A stretch of 45,000 nt of DNA, from positions 100,001 through 145,000 of the forward strand of contig MVGU01001158.1 of the NCBI GenBank assembly GCA_002005505.1, written 5' to 3'. The stretch's first letter is position 1. The number at the start of each line of letters is the position of its first letter. Below, piece by piece: positions 32,595-44,109 of the stretch. The translations under genes and the position numbers were made by a program. The notes under the pieces were generated by a model. That model made no database searches. It was given only the letters and a program-made list of their open reading frames with translations, and was not told the origin of the DNA. This stretch comes from Botryococcus braunii (Eukaryota; Chlorophyta; Trebouxiophyceae).

Positions 32595-34043
32595 GGGTGC
32601 TGAAAGAAGATTGAAAGTGGGTACGTCTGTGAGGGACAGTTTGGTAAACGGTCATTACCTGTTCTATCTAATGATTGAATTCTTTAAATTGCGTCTAATT
32701 TGTTTCAAAGCGTCCAAGTACTTCATGCTTTCTGCCTTTTTGTCAGTTCTTTCAGACTTGAAAGTGAAGCATATCTTAACTGCCGATCACATATCCTACG
32801 TGCTGGTATGCGGAAGCCAGGGGCCCTGGTCAGACATGACAGTGAAACTTGATCAAAGACATGACAAGGGGGAGAGGAACGGTACGAGTCTTTCTATATG
32901 TCGCAGGCACTCTTTGGGCTCATACCAGGATCTCGTGATAGTCTTCTTGAACTTAGTGGCTCCGTTGTAAACATAAATGTGCCAAAAGGAGTGCCGCATG
33001 GATTCTACCTGGCACACCAAGGAGCAGCATGTGTCTACCCAGCCTTCAAGGAAACATTTGTGCAGACAGGCCCCCCAGATGAGCAGGGCCGGCGGCGATT
33101 CCGGAACACAGGCGGCGATATGCGCTGGTAATAAATGCAAACACTTCTGATGTAGCTGTGTCCACAAAGTTTTACGTGTCGTCCTTGTTGGTCCAACGGC
33201 AAGTAGGGTGAATGTGAAAACCACAGAACGTTGCACATCATCTGCCATACGGGCCTGCCTGCCGGGACAGTGCTATTGAATGAAAGAGTGCTGCTCATGA
33301 TTCATCAAAGTGAATATACCTGCTGGTTGGGATAGACTGATGGGACGCAAACACGTATCACCAATGGCAAGGCCACAATGTGGCTAGGAGCGAGCTTATC
33401 CAAAGCTCATTTTGCTTCACTAGTGAAGCATATCTAATCCGTTCCATTTTCTGAATTACCGACCTCTGTTATGGTCCAACACTTTGACCTAAGCATCAAA
33501 TGAGCATGTGTATGGTGATGGATGGGGCCTTCCTCGTTCCTGCTGTGGGCCCTGGCGTAGTCCACACCATTCTAGGTCGTTTAAACCGCATGTTGGGAGA
33601 GCAACTCTCTTGCATAATGTGAATAAAGGGAGGGCTGTTGCAGGGATGACACGCCAGGAAGTGATACATGGGCCGTCAGTAATGGCTGGACATCTGTAAC
33701 ACCACTGTCACTTCGACAAGACATACTTATTGGGGTAACTTTCCCAATGGCCTCCCCTGCATCTACCATGCACACTCGGCAGATGCTGTGAAACTGTCCT
33801 TCTGCCCATTGGCTTATTTTCCACTCTGTGATGAAGATGAAAGGTGGGGTTCTTGCTGTTGTGCGTTGGGAAAGAGTGTCATCAGGAAAGTTGTCGACTG
33901 AATGCATCCTTTGGACTTGGTTACAGGATAAGATTGCAGGCGTTCACGATCCCCACCAATCCTTGCCAATGGTTCTTCAAACAGCAGTGGAAGCAGCTGC
34001 ATTGAAGATTGGGGTTGATGTGGGCGGGAATGCCAAGCTGTAG
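31069..34043 (+). CDS. SURE: SurE-type survival protein / 5'(3')-nucleotidase
   Basis: Metal-dependent phosphatase that dephosphorylates nucleoside monophosphates. Eight exons close in phase to 297 codons: 31069-31288, 31363-31439, 31649-31688, 31775-31842, 31927-32022, 32907-33127, 33680-33734 and 33927-34043. The N-terminus has the metal-binding [17 protein letters not shown], then [27 protein letters not shown] and [14 protein letters not shown] follow, with NCG carrying the Asn ligand, then [12 protein letters not shown] and GLPAIAVSL. Later come [13 protein letters not shown] and the characteristic [10 protein letters not shown] end, followed by a short tail. The 31439 donor region is tandemly duplicated. 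The join from 33127 to 33680 reconstitutes a Cys codon (M-R-C-N-G-W), so a missing small exon cannot be excluded. The 32022-32907 intron holds a very long TG tract. Confidence 0.92.
31401..31594 (+). repeat. 97-bp tandem duplication spanning the end of a SurE exon
   Basis: Copies at 31401-31497 and 31498-31594 are nearly identical. Each contains the codons [12 protein letters not shown] and the donor AAG|GTTCGCC plus following intron sequence. A visible difference is ATATTT versus CTTTTT (Ile-Phe versus Leu-Phe). A partial third start (AAAGATGGCTGCATG) follows. Confidence 0.95.
32313..32590 (+). repeat. Compound (TG)n and (CG)(TG)n tract, about 278 bp
   Basis: About 32 TG units, then about 140 bases of mixed TGCG/CGTG units, then about 36 TG units. 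It lies in the SurE intron between 32022 and 32907 and is the longest simple-repeat tract of the window. Confidence 0.97.
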
Positions 34044-35798
34044 ATGCCATTCTGCTGCTTGCTAGAAGGGCTTCAAATTGTCGTGCTTTTCATGTCATCA
34101 ACATGGAGGCTTGCGTTGCAACACATGTCTCCACTGCTGGTGGAACATAAGTCACGACTGACGATGCTCATAAGCAGCTTCACAGGTGAATTGGCTGGTT
34201 GTAATAGCTTACATGCTGCCTCCCCCGCCATGGAGACAGAGAAAACGTTTATTGACACTGCCGCTGTGAAATGCTACTTGTACCCTGGGATTGTGCAGGA
34301 AGCACCCGTTGTACGTTAAACGCATCCCCACCGTCAGAGAGATTAACAAGCTTAAGGCATATGGAATGTCGTTAATGCAAAGATAGATTTTGCTGAAAGG
34401 ACCTCGGCAACATAGTATTGGCAAACATAGTATCAACAAATATGATGATATATTTTACAAGAATGTCCACCTACACATAAATATTGAAGCACTCAACAGC
34501 CGTTAAGTCCAGTGACCACATGTCAGAAGCGCTGCAAATCTTCAAAATCCGTTGTGTGCAGAAAACCCCTGCAAGTTTTCCCCTAACTTCGGGAACAGTT
34601 CATGCGCTGACTACACTATGTAGTTCACTCCTGTTGTACAAACCTGATGATGTAATAATTGCCCGTGGTTATGCAAGAACACTTCACGCCAAGCTTAATC
34701 AGACAACCCTTTAGAGCAGAGACCCTAGCTTTAAAAGAATCCTCCATCAAATACCTGCCTCCTGCCGCTAGCTGCAAAGGATTCTTCAGCGACTCATCTC
34801 AATGCACAGTGCGTGCAATACACACCTTCGCTAATGTCACCACCCTCTAACAACATTACCGGACATATTCTAATCTCATCATGGCCTGGTGTTTTTAGTC
34901 CCTGGAAATATATGCCCAAAAGATACAATCATGTTCAAACACGTGCGTGCAATCAGACGTACTTGGGGCGCCCATGGAACCCGGCTTAAGCTTGCATCTA
35001 CATGCGTTACAGAGCTCTAGAGCTCGCCGCGTTATCTGACCGGCATATTGTATAGATAACCGTCCAACTTGACTTGGAGATGGTTATCCAAGAAAGAAAG
35101 AAAGGGGGGGGGGGGTGCTTTTTCACTGCTTACAAATTCCTTGAATGTAATAACATATTACGAATGACCGGTCTTGATGACTAGACATGCCTTTCAACCA
35201 GTGAACTTCCATCTATGTACTCTCCTGAATTTCAACACAAACCCTACTCTTATATTTGGATTCCACGAGATCTTGCTTCCCATACAAGAGTCTTTCCTTA
35301 GGGATCGAACGTCCATAAGTATAGTCTTATGTACCTTTTAGACTGCTACTTCAATATTTGCAGAAAGCAATTCTGGCCAAGCCTGTCTGTCCGTTTAAAG
35401 ACAACATTGTCAGGTGCCAAACCCTTCCAGAGGCTATAAAATAGTAACAAACTACAGATAATATGCCAACTACATGACAGCGTTCCCTGATCAATATATT
35501 AGATTCCGCTGTAGAAGTAATAACCACATATCTCCCCTTTGACAGAACAACTGGTACACTAAAGTTTTTGAAAGCGTTCTTCAAATGCCAGCCAGGTTGC
35601 TGCACAATATAGCGAAACAGAGAAGGACAGTAGTTTTATACATATAACACCCGGTTGATCTACAACTCACGTCATCTGACGGCATGCTGCTCTGCCATTG
35701 GTCATTGGGAACAATGCAAGCTATTGGCTTGACATGACAAGATGATGTGGAAGAAAGAGGCAAACGCACACCCAGTAGCAGTAAGAGTCATGAAAGAA
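34044..35798. other. Spacer after convergent SurE and VTT genes, no exon recognised
   Basis: Only short unconvincing open frames are present. It contains a 14-bp perfect palindrome, GAGCTCTAGAGCTC, at 35012-35025 and an AAAG/G-run tract near 35090-35115. The 3' UTRs of both neighbours should lie here. Confidence 0.45.
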
Positions 35799-38492
35799 TT
35801 AGTCGGCTCTCCTTATCAACCGCTCGTATCGACGCTTTAGAAATAAGGAGCCAATCGCCACTCCCACGACCATGCATCCTGTGTCAAACCAAAATGAGCA
35901 CCTGCCTTAGTTCACCTTACCCCTTGTAGGACATGTGACTTCCAACAACGATGAACCAGCTAGTAGGAGACTGTAGGAGCATCGTAAAGAGAAAAGTCAG
36001 TGAAGTACAGTCTCACAGCCACATATATAGAATGGCACTGCAGAATGCTTCCAAATCGGATACCTCCACAAGAAGGTGAGCAAAAACACAAAGGAAAACG
36101 AGGGAGCAAGGGGAAACAAGGAAATCGGCAGGGAAGACCAGTAACGAGTACAAAAGCGGCGGTTCGGGTGTTCCTAAAACACGCTTTGAAAGAGGACGCA
36201 CCAATTGCAACTACTTGCATGTCGAACATGTCTCTGAAAGTTTTGATCTCAGCAAGCTTGGTCCCTGCCTTCACTGCGAGGAAATTATTCGGCAGACAAC
36301 CAAGAAGAGTACCTGGTTTGCCACACAAACTTCCTCAAATTCCTTGAGTCTGCCAAAAACTATTTTTAAACTTTGCCAACACCACATCCAAGCATGAAAA
36401 TGCACAGCAAGGGACGGGAACGGCAGGCTTGAGACCGGCTTGCAAATTTCCATTTGACAATCGTTTTGACATTCCTGGGGACTCAGCCAAAACCAACGCC
36501 ATGGATACTCTGCCTAAATCTTTAACTGCCCTGCTCTTAGGAATCTTTACAAAACCACAGCAGCTGTCAAAAGGTGGGCAAGGGCACAGAGAAGGCACCC
36601 ACCCAAAAAGAACACCCCCAACGGAACATCGACAATAGGTGATGCGACGTTGATGAAAGTGTTTGGCAAAACTGGGGTAACACGGAGAAGCACGATGTAA
36701 AACAATAAATTCGTTCGCTGTGCACTGACTTGAGCTGCATAGCTTTCCAGACGCTCGGCCAAGACCATCTTCACAAGAGCTTTGCCAATAAGCGAGGACA
36801 TGACATAGCAAGAACACGCTCCCAGGGAGCTCACACCTGTCCAACCAACAAGAAGGCCCTTTTCAGAAAGTGACACTGCAGGTATAAAGTATGTTCATCA
36901 GCACAAGCACCTGAGACATATATAACTACAAAAATGTCTAACACGAATCCTAGAGCACAAGAACGAGAATGGATCCAGGGTACTTGAGTTGACAAAGTCC
37001 CAGCTGATGCCTCTTAGGAGACTTCTCCTCGGAGGAAGCCAATGCTGGCACCACGGGAATCTCTCTCGATATGCACTCAGGCTGACATAATCCAACAGAC
37101 ATCCCTGGCAAACAATGACCCTCACCAATGCAATGGATGGCCAAAGGGGTAATTATGATACCACCACCATCATAGCCAGGAGCAGCGTGTACAGGGACTA
37201 TCTTGCATGTTAGGATCATGGCAACACTTTTCATACTCACAGCCGCCCACTTGCAACTGCTGATCATTTCAATTGTTGCCCATTACTGAGGATCCAAACG
37301 TTGGAGGGGTAGCTAGTTCCGGCTTTAAAAACGGGGAAATGAGAGACCCACATGCCACCAAGAGCAGTCCTCCCCTGACCCCATACAGTGCTCCAGCAAG
37401 GAGACTAAGGCCCAAGGTGCCTGGGCAGCCAAGCGTCATCATAAGGATGTACAGCAAGCTGTATAAGCCCATGATAATTCCCTGCACACAGCACTACAAA
37501 GGGTAACTCCCCTCTCCTAGCATCGACTCCCTTACCATGGGAACTGGCATCTGAAATCCAAAGCCAAAACATCTTAAGGTAAAGGGGGCGGGCCAGCCAG
37601 CATCCCTTTTGTGCCATTTTGCTGTGAGTGCAAATCATGAAGTTGCCACAGAACACTAGCCATCAACCAGCACTGTCACCTTGGTGAAGAGACAGGATCC
37701 AGGCTCAAAAATTATAAGCAAGATCTCAAACACTCTCCGTACCGGACGCTCTGCAGCATAATTTAAAATGACATCCCGCACTAAGATTAGCTGCGGGACG
37801 CTCGTTGTTGGAAAGCTCTTCAGAACTGACCATTCTTCTGCCTGCGCAGAAGAAAAGCGCGCCCCCACTTCTCACATCTGCTGTCTACGCTAACCGAGCT
37901 GGAAACACAAATAAGGACTATAAAAGACCCTTCCGTTGAGGCACAGGTCGCGAAGTCCAACATGCTCACACATTTCTGGGAACAGAGGACATAAAAAAAC
38001 ATTGCAACATGCCTTGTCAATATAGGACTGAGGTGCAGAGCAGATGCCAAACCAAGATTAATTGACGCTGACTTCTCATGATACAGGCACACAGAAGCGG
38101 CTGTTCACACCAAAGGACTCAGGAATGAAACGAAGGAAGTGGAACTCTAACCTTAGACTTTCGGCAGAGGTGTGAGCCATAAAAGACTTGTAAAGCATTT
38201 GGCTGTGTTAAAGTCACTTTTACAAACGCATTTGCCAAAGATGGGAAAGGGACACTTGGCACGTACTTAGCTGGCGTGATTCAACAATTTTCATCGGGGA
38301 AAACGACATGCAAGAACTGTGATCAAAGAACAAGGCACCGCAAACTGCACAGGGATTGGAAATATAACAGGCGTATTGCAGAGTGTCGCATACCGCCATA
38401 GGGGGCATCTGGTGCAGGAGCCCCATGAAGGCAAGCAGGAGGAAACCAGCCCACAGACATCCCACACCCAGACTCCTGTAAGCGTCCAGCAT
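35799..38492 (-). CDS. VTT-domain (TMEM41/DedA-like) membrane protein
   Basis: ER/Golgi polytopic protein of the VTT family, whose members scramble phospholipids. Exons 38492-38394, 37841-37743, 37481-37352, 36836-36603 and 36312-36215 join in phase into 220 codons. The first carries a membrane span (GVGCLWAGFLLLAFMGLLHQ). The second is the soluble EEWSVLKSF...LILVRDVIL helix typical of TMEM41. The third has LYSLLYILMMTLGCPGTLGL followed by LLAGALYGV. The fourth has SSLGACSCYVMSSLIGK and LLRVTPVLPNTFINVASP, the signature loop. The fifth has GTLLGCLPNNFLAVKAGT. A likely last exon near 35880-35799 encodes MVVGVAIGSLFLKRRYERL, a final span plus basic tail ending in TAA, but its acceptor does not close in phase with 36215, so a small exon may be missing. 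The start Met at 38492 is the first in frame and may not be the true one. Confidence 0.85.
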
Positions 38493-39002
38493 TACCTAGT
38501 ACCACTTCTGCGACTCACAGGGTTGTTCTATGTGTCCCCGATGAGGCTCCGATGCCGCGCAGAAGGCTGGTCGCAGTCATTCCAAACCCCACATTTCGAT
38601 CTGATAACAACATGATTATGTGATTAGAGACACAGATGTGTCACAAAAGAAAAGCACAGATTCTCGAACTCAGGAAGGAGAAATCGGTCTTCCGTTTGTG
38701 GGTCCTCAGCTTATGCGGAAGACGATACAGAAACAATGGACGATTGCGCTCATGAACGATCAACATACGTCAGTAGAGCAGAATTGTGAAGCTCTCTCTT
38801 CCCATGTATAGAAACGGTAATTGCGGGAAACGGAATGGTGGGTACGGTGCGTACTGGATTTGGAAAGCCCGCAGGGGACCCAGCATTTCTGGGCCAGAAG
38901 TCGAGCACTGCACACTCGGAAGTAGCTATGAAGACCGTGTCTCTGCGTACCGTGGTCGCCGCCCCCCCTCCCCCCCCTTCTCTTTTTCTTTGCTGTGTTT
39001 CT

Positions 39003-39190
39003 TTCTTGATCCAAGTTTTTTTTTGGTTGGGGGGGGGGGGGGGGGGGGGGGGGGGCAGGGTGTGGACGCTAGACAGATTTCTTCTCCAGGCACACACCCC
39101 CCCGGGGTGTGTGACTGGAGAAGAAATCTGTCTAGCGTCGACACCCTGCTCCCCCCCCCCCCCCACCCCCAAAAAAACTTGGATCAAGAA
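39003..39190. repeat. Large fold-back inverted repeat with about 90-bp arms
   Basis: The left arm runs from TTCTTGATCCAAG through a T run and G run, then GCAGGGTGTGGACGCTAGAC and AGATTTCTTCTCCAG, to CACACACCCC. The right arm, 39104-39190, is its reverse complement with three visible mismatches (for example GTGGAC against GTCGAC) and a shorter homopolymer. The loop is only three bases (39101-39103). Confidence 0.93.
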
Positions 39191-39420
39191 AAGAAGAAGA
39201 AAGAGACAGAGCGAAAAGAGAGAGCAACAGAGGAAAACCTCACCTCCGAGGGAGAGGGGGGGGGGGAGAGAGAGAGGGGCGGGGGGGGGGGGAGGAGGGA
39301 GGGGAGGAGGGGGGGTAGAGGAAGGGAGAGAGAGAGGCGAGGGGGGAGGGAGAGCAAGAGAGGGTAGGGAAAGGAGGAGGGGCGCGGAGGGGGCGAAAAA
39401 GAGAGAAAGGAGGGGGGATT
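39190..39420 (+). repeat. Purine-only (G/A) tract
   Basis: Almost uninterrupted G and A for about 230 bases, with GAGAGA and long G runs. A matching C/T-rich stretch lies left of the fold-back at about 38960-39003. Confidence 0.9.
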
Positions 39421-39490
39421 CCAAATTCACCAAATTCTAAAAGTTCAATTCACCAAATTCTAAAAATTCAAAAACACCAAATTCTAAAAA
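39421..39490 (+). repeat. Three short repeats of CACCAAATTCTAAAA
   Basis: The unit CACCAAATTCTAAAA occurs three times at 26- to 29-base spacing with A/T-rich linkers, directly after the purine tract. Confidence 0.85.
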
Positions 39491-40574
39491 AATATGGGGT
39501 TCTTGTCTCCTTCCCCAGGTTGCCAAGATGTGGGTCAGACAAGCACAATTGCCCGAACACCAACGTGCACGAGATACATTACGTGTCACGTTTACAGCTT
39601 TGGGTTCCGAGTAATGTAGCGGAGCATTTGAACCACAACAGCAACAGGGAAGCGAGGCCAGCAATAATCAGCCCACATTTCACGTTTGATCAATGTCAGG
39701 GGATCATCATGGCTTTGCCACGCAGAAATTGGAGCACCCACCTGCTGACCTTCCAAATCTACAATGACACTCATTCCTCTGTCAGGTTAGGGCAGTAGGA
39801 CGATGGACAAAGTTGTTGAACATGAGATGGGAGTCCGGGGAGAGGGAGGAATATGACCCTCGGGGTGGCATAAGTTCGCCTTCGCTTCGCTCCAACTGGT
39901 TTGTCACAGTGACGCGAGGAACTACGTGGGGAGTATTGATTGGGAGGGGGCTGCTCTAGTGGCCAGTCAACTCTTGATCACATCAAAAGCAATTCTCGGA
40001 ATTCTTGAAAGCTAAAATAGTTGAGGTGCAGGTAATCAGAAAACGGGCGAGACATCCCCCCTCTCCTCGGCCCCCTCCCCAGCCAACAAAAGAAAGAATT
40101 GCAAACATGCAGGCTTCCCAAGCTGTTGGCCTTACAGAAAAAGACCACATCCGAAGGATGACAGCGTCAGGCCACACCCCATCGAAAGCAAACCAGGGGT
40201 TATTGAACTGAGGAGGTCGTCACACAGCCCGATCCCGGCGGACGCCTTCAGGCAGGCCCCTCTCATCTTTTTAGAACTGAAGTTCAGTGGTTCAACTGAG
40301 TTCAGCAAAAGGGACCCCCTGCAGTTAAGGACAGCACGATGGGAAAAACAGCCAAGGTTTCAAGCAGGCAGTAACTCTGTGAGGAAATGGGCCAACAGGC
40401 CTTTGCACAGTGTCGTTACAATACGCAACAGCTCGCAAACCCCCAATGCGCGCCCATGGAGCAACTAATATCTGCACGGCAGTCCACAGTTTCTGAGGTA
40501 TGCTTCACATTTCCTGAAACATTCTGTGCAGCCCCTCAGCCTGCTAAAGGTCCATCTCAGTCACGCAGACCAGC

Positions 40575-42506
40575 TCAACGCTTGCCGCCCTTCCCAGCAG
40601 CCTTGACAGGCGCTGTATTGTAAGCAGGCTTGGCCTTGCCCCCAGACTTCTTTGCCTCTGCTGCCTTCAGCGCGGCCTTCTCTTGCCTCTGCTTCTTCAT
40701 CCGCTCCTTCACCTCACTACTCCCCCGAGCCACAGGAACAAAGTTGAAATAAAAAATTGTGATGTAAACATTAAATAGTGGCCCCGCGAGCCACAACAAC
40801 AAAGTTTCATATTTAAAACTTCGAATTATCAACTACTTTTGAAAACTGGCCCAGCTGCCGGCCAGAAGAACTACATATGAAAAATTAGAGCCCACCATAC
40901 ATCCCGTACATCTCCGTTCCAAATCCGCAACTGGAAACATCTCGCTCAGATAACAACAGCCAACAGCACGACTGCAGAAAATGAGGAGAAAGCTTGTGTG
41001 GGCGGCTGTCACAAAAATTGAACTGGAAAAAAACTAACTTGACAGATGCCGACCCAAAAATTAGGCAGCTCTGCCCTGCTCTGCCACATTTAACTCCGCC
41101 AAACCCACTGATGGTTGGAGCACAGAACCCAACATAGATGTTCAACGCCCAGGTATTCCCCAACCCTATTCGTCAAGTTGTGTATGCAAACATGACATCC
41201 CACCGGCAAGCAAGCAGCTGATGTGCATGTCACTGCGAGAGCCCAATGCTAGCGGTAGTGCAAACCCTGAACAACTAGATAATCGATAGCCCAGACCAGC
41301 ATGATGCCAGAGACACTAGAACTCACCGGATTGCAGCCTCACGAGTGGCCTTGCGAGCCTCAGGCTTCTCATTTCGCTTCTTGTTGATAACCTAGGAGCC
41401 CCACCCCACACAGACAGTGTCATTGTCAAGAGGACCTGCTCCCACCAGGCCACTAACAAGGGAAGTGAGCACCAAGGCCAAGCAACGGTTTTCTTGAGGC
41501 AGAAGGGCAACATTCCAGCCCAAGCACAGACTACGAACCATAGCACCCCTCCCCCCCTTCCCTGCTATCAAAAAGGTCCTGCAATAACTTCCAGTGATTT
41601 CCTTCTATGTCCTTACCCCCGCAGCAAAGATGTTGAAAGGTGGGGAAAAGCAATGAAAATAAGGCCCCAGATGGCACTGCAGGTTCATTTATCTCGGCTC
41701 AATTGCAACGTGGCCCATTTCGAGTAATGGACCCTGCCCGTCACCTCCTCGGGCTTCAGCAAATGCCAGCAGACTGGGTCTCCAAACCAAGGTGAGAAAC
41801 CTTCGATGATGCCTGCCTGTCTACCCAAAGCCCTCACAGATAGGGTAGGTACTGCAGGGAGTCACAAAAGCCTGTTGCTGAGAAACACACCTCCAAGGAC
41901 ACACCCACAATTGCCCGAGCCTGGACTCGAGTCGTGGTTCTCCGCTTCTTGCGTTGCGCCGTTGCTTCTTGATCCTGTAACCCAACATTTAAAAACTCGC
42001 GTTCAGTGGCCTCATCACCTCAATCCCCTCTGAGCAGTGTAGCATTCCAGCCGCAATTGCACACCTTGCGATGAGCCTTCCTGTAGGTGGTTGTCCATGC
42101 AATCTTTGCGGGCTTCTTTCTCTGAGCAGCCAGAGACTTTGCCTTCCGGTTGATAAACAAGAATTGCTGCAACACAACTGGGATGTCAGGATCATCCACC
42201 CTTCAAACCCACTCGTTCCCATCATAATGACCATGACCATGACCATCGTTATGAGTTAATAAAGGCCAGTCACTACTCCTAGAGCAGGAGCAAAAGCACA
42301 CTGCCGCGCATACCTGTCCATCAACTCGTACGAACAATATTCCGCGTCCAGGATAAATTTTCAGGCCGGAAAACCGGCATGTGGTCGTCCTGCACACATC
42401 CAAACAAAGTGGTCAGCACGAGTGCTCTTCCGCACTATCCTGCTACTCGTCGACACATGCAGAGGATTGACGTAGCACTCCAAATGGGCCCGTACTTGAG
42501 CACCAT
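40575..42506 (-). CDS. RPL24: 60S ribosomal protein L24 (eL24)
   Basis: Component of the large cytosolic ribosomal subunit near the intersubunit bridge. Six exons close exactly to 159 codons: 42506-42496 (ATGGTGCTCAA, 11 nt), 42389-42314, 42166-42065, 41974-41891, 41391-41327 and 40716-40575. The first intron splits a Lys codon, giving the start [20 protein letters not shown], which matches plant eL24. The zinc-ribbon-like N-domain continues through [17 protein letters not shown], then [14 protein letters not shown]. The central basic part is [40 protein letters not shown] follows, and the end is a Lys/Ala-rich tail finishing GKGGKR. Length agrees with the family (about 155-165). The last acceptor (GAGTAG|T) lacks a pyrimidine tract close by but is required by phase. 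The gene is divergent from the unrecognised gene on its right. Confidence 0.96.
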
Positions 42507-43068
42507 GGCTGTGGAATGAAAACATGCGACCCCGCACAAAAAGAGTCAGACCCCCGCAGATGATCAACCGTCCATCAAGCAAGTACGCTCATTCAGGCCA
42601 CAAAGGAAACAACGACAATAAAAGCCCCTCCTTTACTCACCTCCAAAGATGTTCGGAGCCCCCTAGCAATTTGCTGCAAGACTAGTGCAAGCAGGGGGTT
42701 TGGCGGCTGCTCGCAGGGACTCCTCCGTACACCCACCACGTGGGATACATGACGCGTCGTGAAGAACGGTGTACCGGGATGGTACTGTACCGCCAGTACT
42801 GCGATTAAGGAGGCGTTACCGCACAAATTTAGAAAGTGATCTAGTGTGATATACATGACGAACTTTAATGAAAAACCGCTTCTGTCAATGGTTTTTTCGC
42901 ATAATGCAACGATGCTGTCTGCAGCAAACGACCGCGGATCGAGGTGACTCGATAACAGCGGGAGATCGCGAACTCTGCCACTACCACATCGACACCATGC
43001 ATCGGTTATGATGCTCATGCTCCTACATACAGTAATGCTTTAGATTTAATAGTAAATGTCTCTTTTAG
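42507..43068. promoter_or_regulatory. Divergent spacer right of RPL24
   Basis: It should contain the RPL24 promoter and the 5' part of the plus-strand gene whose first visible exon begins at 43069. A 141-codon minus-strand open frame spans 42593-43018 but shows no family resemblance and lies upstream of the RPL24 start. Confidence 0.4.
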
Positions 43069-44109
43069 CATCCGAGCCTTCTGTATTAGACCGATCAGAT
43101 GGGAATACGGGTAAACCAGGAGAGAGGGCATCAGACCTCCTAAATCATGTGCCATTGCCGTACTTGGTGGTTGACGGAAAGAAATTTCCATTGCCTGGAT
43201 CTCATTCGGTCTTTCTCACAGGTAATATTGGTTAAGAGGGGTGCTGCCCTCTCCTCGTATCTAGCCCACTCTCTTTGCAAGTAGAGTGGCTGAGAAACCA
43301 GACAGCAGATATGATGTACCCTGAATACAAATACAAGATATTAAGTTTGAAAGGATAAGTTTCATATACATGCACTTGTATGACATTTCAACATAACGTA
43401 GTAAGTCGGGGGTAAGCATCAAACACATGCAGAATAACCTTGAACCCCAAGTACTTGCGGGTGGTAGTTGATAGTGAGGACAACATCGAAGAAACTTGTG
43501 ATTATTATTCAATGCATTAGTTTCCTAGAGAAGCTCTTACACTACTCAATCATCATGCAGGCACCACTTTAAAAATCCTGGGCGTGCAGTCAGAGCAAGA
43601 TGATGAAGGATCCCACCTGCACCGAGTGCCTCGTGATGCAATCATGCAGGACATCCAGTTCAGAGGGGCCATCTCGGACTTTCACCCTCTGAAGGCTGTG
43701 CTCCAAACAGCCGACTATGAACCCCTCCTCCTTCGCAGCAACCCTGATGACGTTTATGGTGATGGGAATAACTTTGAGGTGAGACCAGGTCATCGAATCA
43801 CACCGGGCAATGGTATGGGACTGGATTTCTGTTTGTCAGCCATGGCATAAGTGAGATGCGTTCACTCCTCTCTTGTCCACAGACCAGTTGTACCTCTAAT
43901 CAGACCAGTTGTACACATGGGTCCGCTGTAGACCTGGGCATATCCAGTGATGTCCAAACTAGGCTGCTGCCCCACTCATCAGGGCCTGTCAGTGAGTTTT
44001 GTCGGAGCGCTGGGCCACAGCATCACCCCTCTATCAAAGGGACAGCGATGACTAACAATTTTCTTAGGGCACAGCAGCTGCGTTACACTTTTGAAGAGGG
44101 GAAACACAT
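43069..44109 (+). CDS. Unrecognised multi-exon gene, partial
   Basis: Three consecutive exons join in one frame: 43069-43221 (acceptor TTTTAG, donor ACAG|GTAATA), 43561-43778 (donor GAG|GTGAGA) and 43883-44109 (donor ACAT|GTGAG). The first contains HVPLPYLVVDGKKFPLPGSH and continues into GTTLKILGV. The second contains a dense segment QDIQFRGAISDFHPLKAVLQ followed by NPDDVYGDGNNFE. The third contains a repeated TSCT motif, then Ser/Pro-rich linker, and ends LRYTFEEGKH. The composition is that of a real soluble, probably nuclear or cytosolic protein, but I do not recognise the family. The start exon and the 3' end are not located. An open segment at 44890-45000 may be a later exon. Confidence 0.6.

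Larger units (their letters stand above)
38493..40574. other. Spacer between the VTT and RPL24 genes
   Basis: No exon is recognised. It contains the fold-back at 39003-39190, a long G/A-only tract at 39190-39420 and short A/T-rich repeats at 39421-39490. Two imperfect GAACT/AGTTC inverted pairs lie near 40275-40310. Confidence 0.45.

Noticed and set aside
42593..43018. 141-codon minus-strand open frame
   Set aside because: It lies upstream of the RPL24 start, has no recognisable domain and no splice sites joining it to RPL24. It is probably chance.
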